DNA of 64,000 nt from Methylotenera sp. Lineage in GTDB: Bacteria; Pseudomonadota; Gammaproteobacteria; Burkholderiales; Methylophilaceae. Of the stretch, positions 9,196 through 17,896 are shown in pieces; positions within the stretch are counted from its first letter, which is position 1; each line of letters begins with the position of its first letter. The position numbers and the translations under genes were made by a program. The notes beneath the pieces were generated by a model. It ran no database searches, was not told where the DNA came from, and saw nothing but the letters and a program-made list of their open reading frames with translations. The stretch covers positions 62,001 to 126,000 of the forward strand of contig JABFRQ010000007.1 in NCBI GenBank assembly GCA_013141075.1, written 5' to 3'.

Positions 9196-10401
9196 ATGAA
9201 CAATTCTCTTATGGCACACAAAAAACTTGGTTCAGGCAAACTTGTATTAGGAATCACTGGCGGCATTGCGGCTTATAAAGCGGCAGAACTCGTGCGCCTA
9301 TTGGTGAAAGCGAATATTGACGTACAAGTAGTAATGACTGAAGCCGCCTGCCAATTTATTACCCCTGTAACCATGCAAGCATTGTCTGGCAAGCCCGTGT
9401 TTATTGGCATGTGGGATTCCTCCATTGCCAACGGCATGCCGCATATCGAGCTAAGCCGCGAGGCAGATGCGATTTTAGTAGCCCCAGCCAGTGCAGATTT
9501 TATTGCCAAAGTCGTGCATGGCCAAGCTGACGATTTACTTTCTACATTATGTTTAGCGCGTGATTGCCCGCTTTTAGTAGCTCCCGCCATGAACAAACAA
9601 ATGTGGGAAAACCCAGCCACACAACGCAATATCAACCAATTAAAAGCCGATGGCATCAGCATTTTAGGCCCAGCCAGCGGCGAGCAAGCTTGCGGTGAGG
9701 TTGGCCTAGGCAGAATGTTAGAAGCCGAAGCATTATTGGCTGGCGTTATCGCGCACTTTACGCCAAAATTATTGGCTGGCAAACGCATACTCATTACCGC
9801 GGGCGCCACGCTTGAAATGATAGACCCTGTGCGCGCCATCACCAATTTAAGCTCAGGCAAAATGGGCTATGCAATCGCCCAAGCCGCGGCTGACATGGGC
9901 GCAGAGGTTACTTTGGTGAGCGGCGCAACCGCATTGGCCATGCCTAGCCATGTTAAAAACATATCCGCCACCAGCGCACAAAACATGTACCAAGCCGTAA
10001 TGGGCAATATTGCAACGCAAGATATTTTCATCGGCGTGGCTGCCGTGGCAGATTATTCGCCCGCCAGCCCAAGCACACAGAAAATAAAAAAAAGTAAGTC
10101 ATTGCTCACGCTAGAACTCACAGCAAATAAAGATATTTTGGCCGAAGTCGCCAGCCTGCCCAACGCGCCATTCTGCGTAGGCTTTGCCGCAGAAACTGAA
10201 AATTTGTTGGAATACGCCGAAGCTAAACGCCAAGCTAAAAAGCTACCGTTAATCGTGGCAAACTTAGCCACTAATGCTATGGGCAGCGATGACAACCAAG
10301 TCACGCTACTCGATAAAAACGGCGCGCATGTTTTACCACGTGCGCCAAAAATTGAAATTGCCAAATTGCTGTTACAGCATGTAGCAGGCATGCTTTTGTA
10401 G
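9196..10401 (+). CDS. coaBC: bifunctional phosphopantothenoylcysteine decarboxylase / phosphopantothenate-cysteine ligase
   Basis: CoaBC (Dfp) carries out two steps of coenzyme A synthesis: ligation of cysteine to 4'-phosphopantothenate and decarboxylation to 4'-phosphopantetheine. The 401 residues match the full fusion. The CoaC flavoprotein half (to about 195) shows LGITGGIAAYKAAELVR, an APAMNKQMWENPA segment and the active-site Cys region GEQACGEVGLGRM. The CoaB half shows ITAGATLEMIDPVR, LSSGKMGYAIA and KIKKSK. A second ATG at 9211 (MAHKKLG) is an equally possible start; neither has a clear Shine-Dalgarno. The stop codon lies inside a REP-like palindrome. The usual partner dut is 2.6 kb away beyond an opposing TonB receptor gene. 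Confidence 0.95.
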   Translation: MNNSLMAHKKLGSGKLVLGITGGIAAYKAAELVRLLVKANIDVQVVMTEAACQFITPVTMQALSGKPVFIGMWDSSIANGMPHIELSREADAILVAPASADFIAKVVHGQADDLLSTLCLARDCPLLVAPAMNKQMWENPATQRNINQLKADGISILGPASGEQACGEVGLGRMLEAEALLAGVIAHFTPKLLAGKRILITAGATLEMIDPVRAITNLSSGKMGYAIAQAAADMGAEVTLVSGATALAMPSHVKNISATSAQNMYQAVMGNIATQDIFIGVAAVADYSPASPSTQKIKKSKSLLTLELTANKDILAEVASLPNAPFCVGFAAETENLLEYAEAKRQAKKLPLIVANLATNAMGSDDNQVTLLDKNGAHVLPRAPKIEIAKLLLQHVAGMLL

Positions 10402-10447
10402 GAGCGGTCTGTGACCGCGAATGATTTCGCTAACATTCGCGGCCTAC
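10398..10447. repeat. REP-like palindrome overlapping the coaBC stop codon
   Basis: A nested cruciform: outer arms GTAGG (10398-10402) and CCTAC (10443-10447), inner hairpin GCGGTC-TGT-GACCGC (10404-10418), and a second stem GCGAATG/CATTCGC (10417-10440). The GTAGGAGCGGTCTGTGACCG core is the style of REP elements found in many gamma- and betaproteobacteria. It begins within the last codons of coaBC, so the TAG stop is part of the repeat. Confidence 0.65.
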
Positions 10448-10522
10448 ATACGACCTTTCAAGTACTTTAGCTCCTTAGAATTAGAATAAGCCTACCCGTA
10501 GTTAGCATGTATGCTTCAGACA

Positions 10523-10550
10523 AAAAAGCCTCGTAAAAACGAGGCTTTTT
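10523..10550. terminator. bidirectional rho-independent terminator between coaBC and the TonB receptor
   Basis: Stem AAAAAGCCTCG / CGAGGCTTTTT with a TAAAAA loop and T-runs on both strands. It lies between two convergent genes, coaBC on the plus strand and the TonB receptor on the minus strand, and can serve both. Confidence 0.85.
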
Positions 10551-10566
10551 AACTTTTAACTAAATA

Positions 10567-12864
10567 TTAAAATTTATAGCTCGCATTCAAGCCCAACAAC
10601 CAAGTGCGACCTGGTGCTGGCTCATAATAACGGCCATTCAAATCACCCACACGCACAGAACCTACGTATTGTTTATCAAACAAGTTATCAATACGCACAA
10701 ACTCGTTAAATTTCCATTTATTTAGATTTTGTGTCAAACCGCCGCGCCAAGCCGCGACTGTATACCCTGCTGCATTACCATATTGCGGTTTAAAGGCGAC
10801 ATCTGTTTTGCTGTTCATACGTGCTTCCAAAGCGGTTGAAAAACCAATCGGCGCATATTTCCAAGAAACTTCACCAAATAATGTTTGTTTGTATGTGCCT
10901 GGAATGTTAGCGCCTGCGCTAATGACTTCACCTCCAGAATTGCCAGGAGTACCCGCCGCCGCAGGCGCATTGATATTACATGCGGTGTTGCCACCAACAA
11001 ATGGTTTACATGCAGTAAAGTCTGATGAAAACGCTGCATCTAAATAGCTATAAGCTAAATATGCACCTACACCATTATTAAACTTACTATCGAGCGACAA
11101 TTCAAAGCCTTTTCTCTCACTGCTTTTTGCATTTTGATACACCGTGCGACCTGCGGCTTGCTGCTGCACAATTATTTCATCATCGGTGTCTATTTTGAAA
11201 ATAGAAGCATTTACTATAGTGTTATCACCAATAAACGCTTTAATACCAGCTTCATATTGGCGGCTTTTAGCTGGCTTTAAATCTAGATTCAAGCCAGAAC
11301 CTGTCGCTTTATAGGCCATTTCTACAAATGTAGGCGTTTCAAAGCTAGTACCTGCATTAGCATAGACATTAAACGTATCAGTAATTTTGAAAATTGCACC
11401 TAACACTGGGGTGGTTTTGCTAAAGCTGATTGAGCCACTATCATCGGGGTTGCTCCCTGCATAGGCAAGTGCATTTGCAATGTAATTATCTTGATTATTA
11501 AAACTTACTTTACTATGGCGCAAGCCACCGCTTAAAGTAAACTTTTGGCTTAAATCAATCGAGCCTTGCATATATTGGTCAAAGTTTTTTACCGTGTTAA
11601 CTTCATCTCGGCGCAAGTTGCCACGCACGCCACACACCACTTGGTTTGCAGCATTGCCACAATCTACCCCTGATGGTAACAAACCAAAAGCTTTATTTGA
11701 CGTAAAATTCTCGTAACCTTTGCGGTCATCTTTCATGCGGTCATAATTCAAACCTGCGGTTACAGTATAAGCATTTTCACCTACTTTGCCGCTGCGTGTC
11801 CAACGCACATCTACACCACCAAAATCGCGGTCTATCGTAGCAACGCCACCACCTTGTAAATCATTGCGCTGCGCACCAACGGTAACGGATTGATATTGCT
11901 CATTTTCACGCTGACCGTAATACGCCATCAGGCGTAACGTATCATCGGGTGTAAATTTATGTTCCAAGGTCGTGCCAATTTGCTCATGGCTACGTGAAAC
12001 ACGCGTGTTATATAACTCAGAGCCAGTACCTGCAAGTTTGCGGTTTGCTATTAATTGTGTCGCATCCAAACCCTGCGGGTCTTTGTTATCAGGCTGATCT
12101 AACGCAGTAGCTACAATTGCTAACTTGGTATTGTCGCCCAATTTAAAATTGATTTTAGTGTGCATTGATTGACGGCTGGTGTCTGATTGGGCGCGAAAGC
12201 CATCACTGGTGTAAGAGTTTGCATTTGCAGTAATATCAAACCCGTCACCACTACCACTTAAGCCTAAGCTATAGCGTTGCGTGTTATTACTACCAAAAGT
12301 TATGCCTGCATTCACTTCAGGCTCTTTTGCACCATCTTTGGTGAAAATTTGCACCACACCGCCTGATGAGTTGCCATATAAAGCTGAAAATGGGCCGCGC
12401 AAATATTCTACACGTGACGCTGTATCTAAGTTAAATGTGCCGGTTTGACCTTGCCCATCAGGCATGGTCATCGGAATCCCGTCAGCATATAAACGCACGC
12501 CACGGACGCCAAAAGCTGAACGCGCACCGAAGCCGCGTACTTGAATAGCTAAATCTTGCGCTGGATTATTACGATTATTGATGACAACACCTGGCACGCG
12601 GCTAGATGATTCTGATAAATTAACTTTTAATTGGCCTTCTTGAATTTTCTGCGCATCAGTTGCATCAATCGACATAGGTAAATCAAAACTATTTTGCTCT
12701 ACTCGGGTACCCGTAATCACTACCGACTTCATTTGTATAGCTTGCTCTGCTAGTGCAGCCTCTTCCGCCAAAACAGGCATTGCCGCACCGATTAGACCTG
12801 CCAACATTAGCTGGCTAGTTAATTTATTAAGTATGAATTTTTGAAATCTATTATTTTGAATCAT
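10567..12864 (-). CDS. TonB-dependent receptor, YncD/PqqU-like
   Basis: A 765-residue outer-membrane active transporter. A signal peptide (to about 33) is followed by a TonB-box-like SVVITGTRV, a plug domain (about 50-165) and a 22-strand barrel ending in a C-terminal Phe (LNASYKF). The plug contains RLYADGIPMTMPDGQGQT and LRGPFSALYGNSSGGV, which closely match what I recall of E. coli YncD (PqqU), reported to import pyrroloquinoline quinone. PQQ is the cofactor of methanol dehydrogenases, so a PQQ or related-ligand role would suit a methylotroph; substrate is inferred from resemblance only. The gene separates coaBC from dut and points against both. No Fur-box-like site was recognised upstream. 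Confidence 0.85.
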   Translation of the reverse strand: MIQNNRFQKFILNKLTSQLMLAGLIGAAMPVLAEEAALAEQAIQMKSVVITGTRVEQNSFDLPMSIDATDAQKIQEGQLKVNLSESSSRVPGVVINNRNNPAQDLAIQVRGFGARSAFGVRGVRLYADGIPMTMPDGQGQTGTFNLDTASRVEYLRGPFSALYGNSSGGVVQIFTKDGAKEPEVNAGITFGSNNTQRYSLGLSGSGDGFDITANANSYTSDGFRAQSDTSRQSMHTKINFKLGDNTKLAIVATALDQPDNKDPQGLDATQLIANRKLAGTGSELYNTRVSRSHEQIGTTLEHKFTPDDTLRLMAYYGQRENEQYQSVTVGAQRNDLQGGGVATIDRDFGGVDVRWTRSGKVGENAYTVTAGLNYDRMKDDRKGYENFTSNKAFGLLPSGVDCGNAANQVVCGVRGNLRRDEVNTVKNFDQYMQGSIDLSQKFTLSGGLRHSKVSFNNQDNYIANALAYAGSNPDDSGSISFSKTTPVLGAIFKITDTFNVYANAGTSFETPTFVEMAYKATGSGLNLDLKPAKSRQYEAGIKAFIGDNTIVNASIFKIDTDDEIIVQQQAAGRTVYQNAKSSERKGFELSLDSKFNNGVGAYLAYSYLDAAFSSDFTACKPFVGGNTACNINAPAAAGTPGNSGGEVISAGANIPGTYKQTLFGEVSWKYAPIGFSTALEARMNSKTDVAFKPQYGNAAGYTVAAWRGGLTQNLNKWKFNEFVRIDNLFDKQYVGSVRVGDLNGRYYEPAPGRTWLLGLNASYKF

Positions 12865-13045
12865 GTTATAACGCCCCGTTACTTTAAATTTTTATTTTAA
12901 AATTATAATTTGGAGCGCATTTTACTGGCAAAACATAGTAAGCACCATACTGATTTTAATGATTTTTTTGCATTTTATGCTTAGTAATAACATACTCGTA
13001 TCATTTATAATTCAAACAACTCAATTCACTACCCTCAAAAATCTT

Positions 13046-13498
13046 ATGAAAATTATTGTTGACCTAAAAATTCTAGATGACCGACTACGCCAGCAAATGC
13101 CAGCATACGCCACCGCTGGCTCGGCAGGTTTAGATTTACGCGCTTGTATTGACAACACAATTACACTGCAACCTGGCGAAACTACGCTCATTCCAACGGG
13201 CATGGCGATTCATTTAGACAACATTTATTACGCCGCAATCATTTTGCCTCGCTCTGGGCTTGGGCATAAACATGGCATTGTGTTGGGTAATTTGGTGGGT
13301 TTAATTGATTCTGATTACCAAGGCCAGCTCATGGTGTCATGCTGGAACCGCGGTAGCACGGCGTTTGAGCTTAATCCGATGGAGCGCATTGCGCAGTTAG
13401 TGATTGTGCCTGTGGTGCAAGCCGAATTCCATTTGGTGGACGATTTTGATGCTAGCGAACGTGGCGAAGGTGGTTTTGGTAGCACAGGCAAACACTAA
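13046..13498 (+). CDS. dut: deoxyuridine 5'-triphosphate nucleotidohydrolase (dUTPase)
   Basis: Dut hydrolyses dUTP to dUMP and PPi, keeping uracil out of DNA and supplying dTMP synthesis. The 150-residue trimeric type is complete: motif 1 near [10 protein letters not shown], motif 3 [23 protein letters not shown], motif 4 [11 protein letters not shown], and the C-terminal arm [10 protein letters not shown] (motif 5). The frame is open further upstream to 12959, but [14 protein letters not shown] at 13046 matches the family start and the upstream 29 residues do not look like protein. It normally follows coaBC directly; here an opposing receptor gene intervenes. Confidence 0.95.
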   Translation: MKIIVDLKILDDRLRQQMPAYATAGSAGLDLRACIDNTITLQPGETTLIPTGMAIHLDNIYYAAIILPRSGLGHKHGIVLGNLVGLIDSDYQGQLMVSCWNRGSTAFELNPMERIAQLVIVPVVQAEFHLVDDFDASERGEGGFGSTGKH

Positions 13499-13552
13499 AC
13501 GTAGGTTAAACACAAAAATATGAATAATATTAGTATTTAACTGATATTTCCC

Positions 13553-13582
13553 TTGAGAAAAATTGCGCTTTCATACTATAAT
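13553..13582 (+). promoter_or_regulatory. sigma70 promoter of rpmB-rpmG
   Basis: TTGAGA at 13553-13558 and TATAAT at 13577-13582 are separated by 18 bases, about 40 bases before the rpmB start. The perfect -10 and the position ahead of a ribosomal operon support it. Confidence 0.7.
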
Positions 13583-13622
13583 TGCGGTCTTTCGAAAAAA
13601 GCAGAAGTTTGGAGATTTAACC

Positions 13623-13859
13623 ATGGCACGTGTATGTATGGTAACTGGCAAAAAGCCAATGGTGGGTAACAATGTTTCTCACGCAAATAACAGAACAAAA
13701 CGCCGTTTTTTACCTAATTTGCAAAACCGCAAATTTTGGGTTGAGAGCGAAAATCGCTGGGTAAGCATGCGCATTACTAATAATGCCTTACGCACTATCG
13801 ACAAAAACGGTATTGATGCCGTGCTTGCTGGTATGCGTGCTGACGGCCAAAAAATCTAG
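13623..13859 (+). CDS. rpmB: 50S ribosomal protein L28
   Basis: A 78-residue large-subunit protein, the standard proteobacterial length. It starts [20 protein letters not shown] and has the conserved [13 protein letters not shown] segment. The longer open frame from 13563 overlaps the promoter and is rejected as coding. It has a single N-terminal Cys, so the zinc-binding four-Cys form is not present. It is followed after 11 bases by rpmG, the usual pair. Confidence 0.97.
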   Translation: MARVCMVTGKKPMVGNNVSHANNRTKRRFLPNLQNRKFWVESENRWVSMRITNNALRTIDKNGIDAVLAGMRADGQKI

Positions 13860-13870
13860 GAGCATGAATC

Positions 13871-14026
13871 ATGCGCGAAAAAATTAAATTAGAATCAAGT
13901 GCTGGTACAGGCCATTTTTATACCACGACTAAAAACAAACGTACAATGCCAGGAAAAATGGAAATCAAGAAATTTGATCCAGTGGTTCGTCAACACGTAA
14001 TGTACAAAGAAACTAAACTTAAATAG
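13871..14026 (+). CDS. rpmG: 50S ribosomal protein L33
   Basis: 51 residues beginning [20 protein letters not shown] and ending MYKETKLK, the family length. It lacks the CxxC pairs of zinc-binding L33, so it is the Cys-free form. It is second in the rpmB-rpmG operon, and a strong terminator follows 28 bases after the stop. Confidence 0.97.
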   Translation: MREKIKLESSAGTGHFYTTTKNKRTMPGKMEIKKFDPVVRQHVMYKETKLK

Positions 14027-14054
14027 TCATTTATTTAACTATAGTTTAGTTGTT

Positions 14055-14080
14055 AAAAACCCGCCATAAGCGGGTTTTTT
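14055..14080 (+). terminator. rho-independent terminator of rpmB-rpmG
   Basis: CCCGC-CATAA-GCGGG stem-loop (14060-14074) with a preceding A-run and six T after it, directly downstream of rpmG. Confidence 0.9.
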
Positions 14081-14127
14081 ATTGCCTAAATTCATATCCT
14101 TAAAGCATTTATTTTCCTCGAGAAGAA

Positions 14128-14174
14128 ATCACTGCTGTACGAGCCGCTCTGGTATTGGCTCACAGGGCAGTGAT
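14128..14174. repeat. palindromic repeat A, copy 2
   Basis: Outer arms ATCACTGC (14128-14135) and GCAGTGAT (14167-14174), with inner GAGCC/GGCTC pairing. The flank GCATTTATTTTCCTCGAG at 14106-14123 resembles the flanks of the hairpins at 6200 and 56251, though here it lies on the other side of the hairpin. It sits between convergent rpmG and mscS and may also end the latter transcript, but has no T-run. Confidence 0.45.
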
Positions 14175-14192
14175 ATTGAGGCATGTACATTG

Positions 14193-15449
14193 TTAGATTT
14201 CTAGCAGCTTCACTTCTGCTTTAGCAAAGGTGATGCCATTGGTATCTAGCACTTTCCAAACGGCTAGGTAAAGTGAGGATTGTAGTGCTGCATTGCCTAC
14301 TTCTGGGTTCATCACCCAAACGCCCAGCGCTAAATCCACACCATGCTCAGTAAGCCCTCTCACCAAAACTTCTGGTGCAGGCTTCATCAACACTCGGTCT
14401 TGTTGCATGGCTTCATCGTGCATCAGTTTTATTGCAAGCTCTAAGTTATTGTTGTGGCTAATAGTTAAGTTTATTTGCACGCGGCCTTTATGCTCAAGCA
14501 GCGAATGATTGATGACGGTGTTAATTATTAAGGCTTCATTCGGAATAATCGCGTGCGTGCCGTCAGATTTAGCTAATACCATATAGCGTGAGCGCAAATC
14601 ATTCACTACACCATAGTGTTTATCTACCGTAACAATATCGCCAATCTGCATAGATTTATCAAGCAGAATAATGAAACCGCTGATGTAATTACTGGCAATA
14701 CGCTGCAAGCCAAAACCTAAGCCGACGCCCAGTGCACCACCAAAAACTGAGAGTAATGTAAGATCTAAGCCTACCGCTGATAGCGCAATCATTACCGCGA
14801 CAAACAATAAAAACATTCGAAGTAATTTTGTTAACACTACGCGCACATTTACATTCACATGTTCTGCGCGCATGACTTTATTTTCTATGACCCGACTAAA
14901 CCATAGCGCGATGAATATCGTCACCACAATAGTCAGTATGGCCTGCAAAATTAGCAACAGATCAACTGGATGCTTACCAACTTTAAATTTTACGTCTTCA
15001 AGTATTTGGAATAACTGCGGCAGTAAGCCACTTAAATGCAGCGCAAGCACTATCCAAATAAGGCCAGAAATGCTGTTTTCTAAAGTTTTAAGTAGGCCAC
15101 CTGGCGCAATAATATAACGCATGGCATATACGGCTAGGCGTATCACTGCCATTGCCAATAAAAGTGTACTCGCAAGATGAAGCATGCTGGTGTGCTGCCA
15201 ATGCGTTAACACCATTTTCCCTAACTGAATAAAAATTAGCGTGGATAATGGAAACAATACACGTTTAATGCCACCAATACCGAGCTTCCAGTTTTCAGGG
15301 GCATTCTGCATTACATAGGCACGCAGGGCGCCGTTAATCGCCCAAGCTAGCCCACAAGACAGTCCAATAATTGCAAACTGCCATAACGCCACTGATGTGG
15401 ATATATCAGCGAGTAATTCTTTCCAAACTAAGTGTATTTCTGAGTTCAT
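14193..15449 (-). CDS. MscS-family mechanosensitive ion channel
   Basis: A 418-residue inner-membrane channel that opens on hypo-osmotic shock. About five N-terminal membrane segments (to about 220) precede the pore helix and MscS domain: LSVFGGALGVGLGFGLQRI near 235, then the beta-domain with VDKHYGVVNDL and IPNEALI. The C-terminal alpha/beta vestibule follows. It is longer than E. coli MscS (286 residues) because of extra N-terminal helices, as in YbdG/YnaI-type members, so mscS itself is not assigned. It starts 63 bases after the mgtE stop and may be cotranscribed with it. Confidence 0.88.
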   Translation of the reverse strand: MNSEIHLVWKELLADISTSVALWQFAIIGLSCGLAWAINGALRAYVMQNAPENWKLGIGGIKRVLFPLSTLIFIQLGKMVLTHWQHTSMLHLASTLLLAMAVIRLAVYAMRYIIAPGGLLKTLENSISGLIWIVLALHLSGLLPQLFQILEDVKFKVGKHPVDLLLILQAILTIVVTIFIALWFSRVIENKVMRAEHVNVNVRVVLTKLLRMFLLFVAVMIALSAVGLDLTLLSVFGGALGVGLGFGLQRIASNYISGFIILLDKSMQIGDIVTVDKHYGVVNDLRSRYMVLAKSDGTHAIIPNEALIINTVINHSLLEHKGRVQINLTISHNNNLELAIKLMHDEAMQQDRVLMKPAPEVLVRGLTEHGVDLALGVWVMNPEVGNAALQSSLYLAVWKVLDTNGITFAKAEVKLLEI

Positions 15450-15512
15450 ATGATGTGGGTGTAAATAATGTTTTAGTATCGCGAATATTGTTAAAAACTT
15501 AAATTAAAAATC

Positions 15513-16949
15513 TTAAATCAAAAATATAGTCGCTAACCCTAAAAATATTAAAAATCCACCGCTATCCGTCACAGCGGTAATCAGCACGCTTGAGCCTACT
15601 GCTGGGTCGCGGCCAAATTTGTTCATTGTTAGCGGTATCACTACCCCCATTAGCGCCGCTAATAATAAATTCAGCGTCATGGCCGCCATCATCACTAAAC
15701 CTAGCTGATAGTTGCCATAAAGCGCGTAAGCGATTACCGCCAACACACTGCCCCATATCAAGCCGTTTAACAAAGATACGCCTAGTTCTTTAGTAATTAG
15801 CGATTGCATATTATGTGATGCAACCTGACCTAACGCCAAGCCACGTACAATCATAGTAGTTGTTTGGTTGCCTGAATTACCACCGATCCCCGCAACAATA
15901 GGCATTAATGCGGCTAAGGCGACGATTTTTTCAATAGAACCTTCAAATATTCCAATAACGCGAGATGCCACTAATGCCGTGACCAAGTTGATTGCCAGCC
16001 ATGCCCAGCGATTTTGAACTGACTTCCAAATAGACGCGAAAAAATCCTCTTCTTCACGCAAGCCAACCATTGAGAGTTTATCGCTTTCAGCTTCATCGCG
16101 AATATAGTCCATCACTGCATCTACAGTCACGCGGCCAACCAATTTATTATTGCTATCAACCACTGGTGCAGTAACTAAATCATAACGTTCAAAGGCTTTA
16201 GCGACTTCATCAGCCGCATCTTCAGGGTGAAATACTACTGCATCTGCGGCCATCACATCGGCAACATTGGCTGCTAGATCATTGACCACTAGTCGCTTGA
16301 GCGGCAATACGCCAAGTAATATTTCATCTCGATCAACCACAAAAAGTTTGTCGGTATGATCTGGCAAGCTGCCGAGGCGGCGCATATATCTTAAGGCGAC
16401 TTCTAACGTAATATCATCACGAATAGTAATAATGTCAAAATCCATGATTCCACCCACAACATCTTCAGAATATGACAGCGCTGACTGTAATCGCGCTCTA
16501 TTCTGTGTATCCAAGCTATATAGCAGCTCCTGTAACACGTCTTTAGGCAAATCTGGCGCCAAGTCTGCCAGTTCATCGGTATCAAGCTGCTCGGCAGCCG
16601 CCAGCAACTCATCAGAGTTCATGTCTGCTATCAGCGTTTGACGAACAGCATCAGAAACTTCTAAAAGGATATCACCATCGCGCTCAACTTTAACCAGTTC
16701 CCAAACATCTAATCGTTGTTCTAACGGCAGCGCCTCAAGTATATCAGCCACATCTGCAGGGTGAAGCGCATCTAGCTTAGCCTGTAACGCGCTAATATGC
16801 TGTTTATGTACTAGAGATTCAACAAGATCATGTTTTGGCATGGCTTGTTTATGCAACAAATCTTCAATAAGCTTATGCTTTTCCAGTAGCGAAATGACCT
16901 GTTGCAGGTTTTCGCTCAAACTCTCTTTGGATTCTTGAATATCTGCCAT
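15513..16949 (-). CDS. mgtE: magnesium transporter MgtE
   Basis: A 478-residue Mg2+ channel of the inner membrane. Domain order is complete: N-terminal MgtE superhelical domain (about 40-155, with LHPADVADILEALP), two CBS domains (about 160-285), plug helix, and five membrane segments (about 310-478) containing PIVAGIGGNSGNQT, the ion-selectivity segment. Mg2+ bound between CBS and N domains closes the channel, so regulation is probably intrinsic. No magnesium riboswitch is apparent in the 134-base upstream gap. An MscS-type channel gene lies downstream in the same direction. Confidence 0.95.
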   Translation of the reverse strand: MADIQESKESLSENLQQVISLLEKHKLIEDLLHKQAMPKHDLVESLVHKQHISALQAKLDALHPADVADILEALPLEQRLDVWELVKVERDGDILLEVSDAVRQTLIADMNSDELLAAAEQLDTDELADLAPDLPKDVLQELLYSLDTQNRARLQSALSYSEDVVGGIMDFDIITIRDDITLEVALRYMRRLGSLPDHTDKLFVVDRDEILLGVLPLKRLVVNDLAANVADVMAADAVVFHPEDAADEVAKAFERYDLVTAPVVDSNNKLVGRVTVDAVMDYIRDEAESDKLSMVGLREEEDFFASIWKSVQNRWAWLAINLVTALVASRVIGIFEGSIEKIVALAALMPIVAGIGGNSGNQTTTMIVRGLALGQVASHNMQSLITKELGVSLLNGLIWGSVLAVIAYALYGNYQLGLVMMAAMTLNLLLAALMGVVIPLTMNKFGRDPAVGSSVLITAVTDSGGFLIFLGLATIFLI

Positions 16950-17083
16950 AATGACCCGATTATTATTTTGGTTTAACGTTTACTGAGTTGATGTTTATAC
17001 TTTGCGATTAAGTATTAAGCGACTATTTAATCAAAGGCCTCTATTATGATTTATTTTCACTAAATAGTACTAACTCAATCAAA

Positions 17084-17323
17084 ATGTCTATCATTCTAAA
17101 TCTTTATGGCACATCACACTGCCACTTATGTGAACAAGCGGAATCTTTACTGCATACAGCAGCAAATGACGGTAACATTAGTTGGGCATTCATTGAAATT
17201 GCTGATGACGAAACATTATTAAATCTCTATGAGTGCAAAATTCCAGTACTAAAGCGAATGGATAATAATTGTGAAATTTTCTGGCCATTTTCATTAGACG
17301 ACATTGTTATTTTAATTCAGTAG
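17084..17323 (+). CDS. small glutaredoxin-like protein (DUF836 type)
   Basis: 79 residues with a thioredoxin-like fold start: LNLYGTSHCHLCEQAESLL, where CHLC is the redox-active CxxC, and a later cis-Pro segment KIPVLKR. This matches the glutaredoxin-like DUF836 family, which has no firm physiological role. It is a monocistronic plus-strand gene between mgtE (divergent) and the ribosomal alpha operon (convergent), with a shared terminator downstream. Confidence 0.8.
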   Translation: MSIILNLYGTSHCHLCEQAESLLHTAANDGNISWAFIEIADDETLLNLYECKIPVLKRMDNNCEIFWPFSLDDIVILIQ

Positions 17324-17379
17324 ATAAACTTCAGCGTACTAACTCAAAACACATAATCAGGCTACTAGGTACCATAAGC

Positions 17380-17404
17380 AAAAAGCCAGCATGTAGCTGG
17401 CTTT
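17380..17404. terminator. bidirectional terminator at the end of the alpha operon
   Basis: AAAAGCCAGC-ATGTA-GCTGGCTTTT stem-loop. It lies between the plus-strand glutaredoxin-like gene and the minus-strand rplQ stop, with A and T runs that suit both directions. Confidence 0.88.
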
Positions 17405-17431
17405 TAATAAATTAAACGACTAAAAAATCAC

Positions 17432-17821
17432 TTAATCTGCAACTAATACCTCTGCACTTGTATCTGGACGATCAACCAACTCAACCAAAGCCATAGGCGC
17501 ATTATCACCGTTGCGGAAACCACATTTCAACACACGCAAATAACCGCCATTACGTGTAAGGTAGCGTGGACCTAATTCACCAAATAATTTACCAACAATA
17601 TCACGATCACGTAAGCGACTAAACGCTAAACGGCGATTTGCTAAAGTAGGTGTTTTACCTAATGTAATCAAAGGCTCTGCGAACTTACGCAACTCTTTTG
17701 CTTTTGGCAAAGTAGTTTTAATCACTTCATGACGTAACAATGAAGCTGTCATGTTACGAAACATCGCTGCACGATGGCTGCTAGTACGATTTAATTTACG
17801 ATTGCTATTACCGTGACGCAT
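17432..17821 (-). CDS. rplQ: 50S ribosomal protein L17
   Basis: 129 residues starting [20 protein letters not shown], a well conserved beginning, with the usual [11 protein letters not shown] segment. L17 lies near the peptide exit region of the large subunit. It is the last gene of the alpha operon (rpsM-rpsK-rpsD-rpoA-rplQ), 75 bases after rpoA, and is followed by the bidirectional terminator at 17380. Confidence 0.98.
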   Translation of the reverse strand: MRHGNSNRKLNRTSSHRAAMFRNMTASLLRHEVIKTTLPKAKELRKFAEPLITLGKTPTLANRRLAFSRLRDRDIVGKLFGELGPRYLTRNGGYLRVLKCGFRNGDNAPMALVELVDRPDTSAEVLVAD

Positions 17822-17896
17822 AATAATTCCTTAAAATTTCTTTATTCAATGGTTTAGCAACGCTAAGCCATAAAACTGATGGTTTAGCTTAATCAA

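Noticed and set aside
12959-13045. 29-residue N-terminal extension of dut
   Set aside because: Hydrophobic, unlike dUTPases, and the ATG at 13046 matches the family start.
16950-17083. Magnesium riboswitch ahead of mgtE
   Set aside because: The gap is only 134 bases and no M-box-like paired elements or terminator could be traced.
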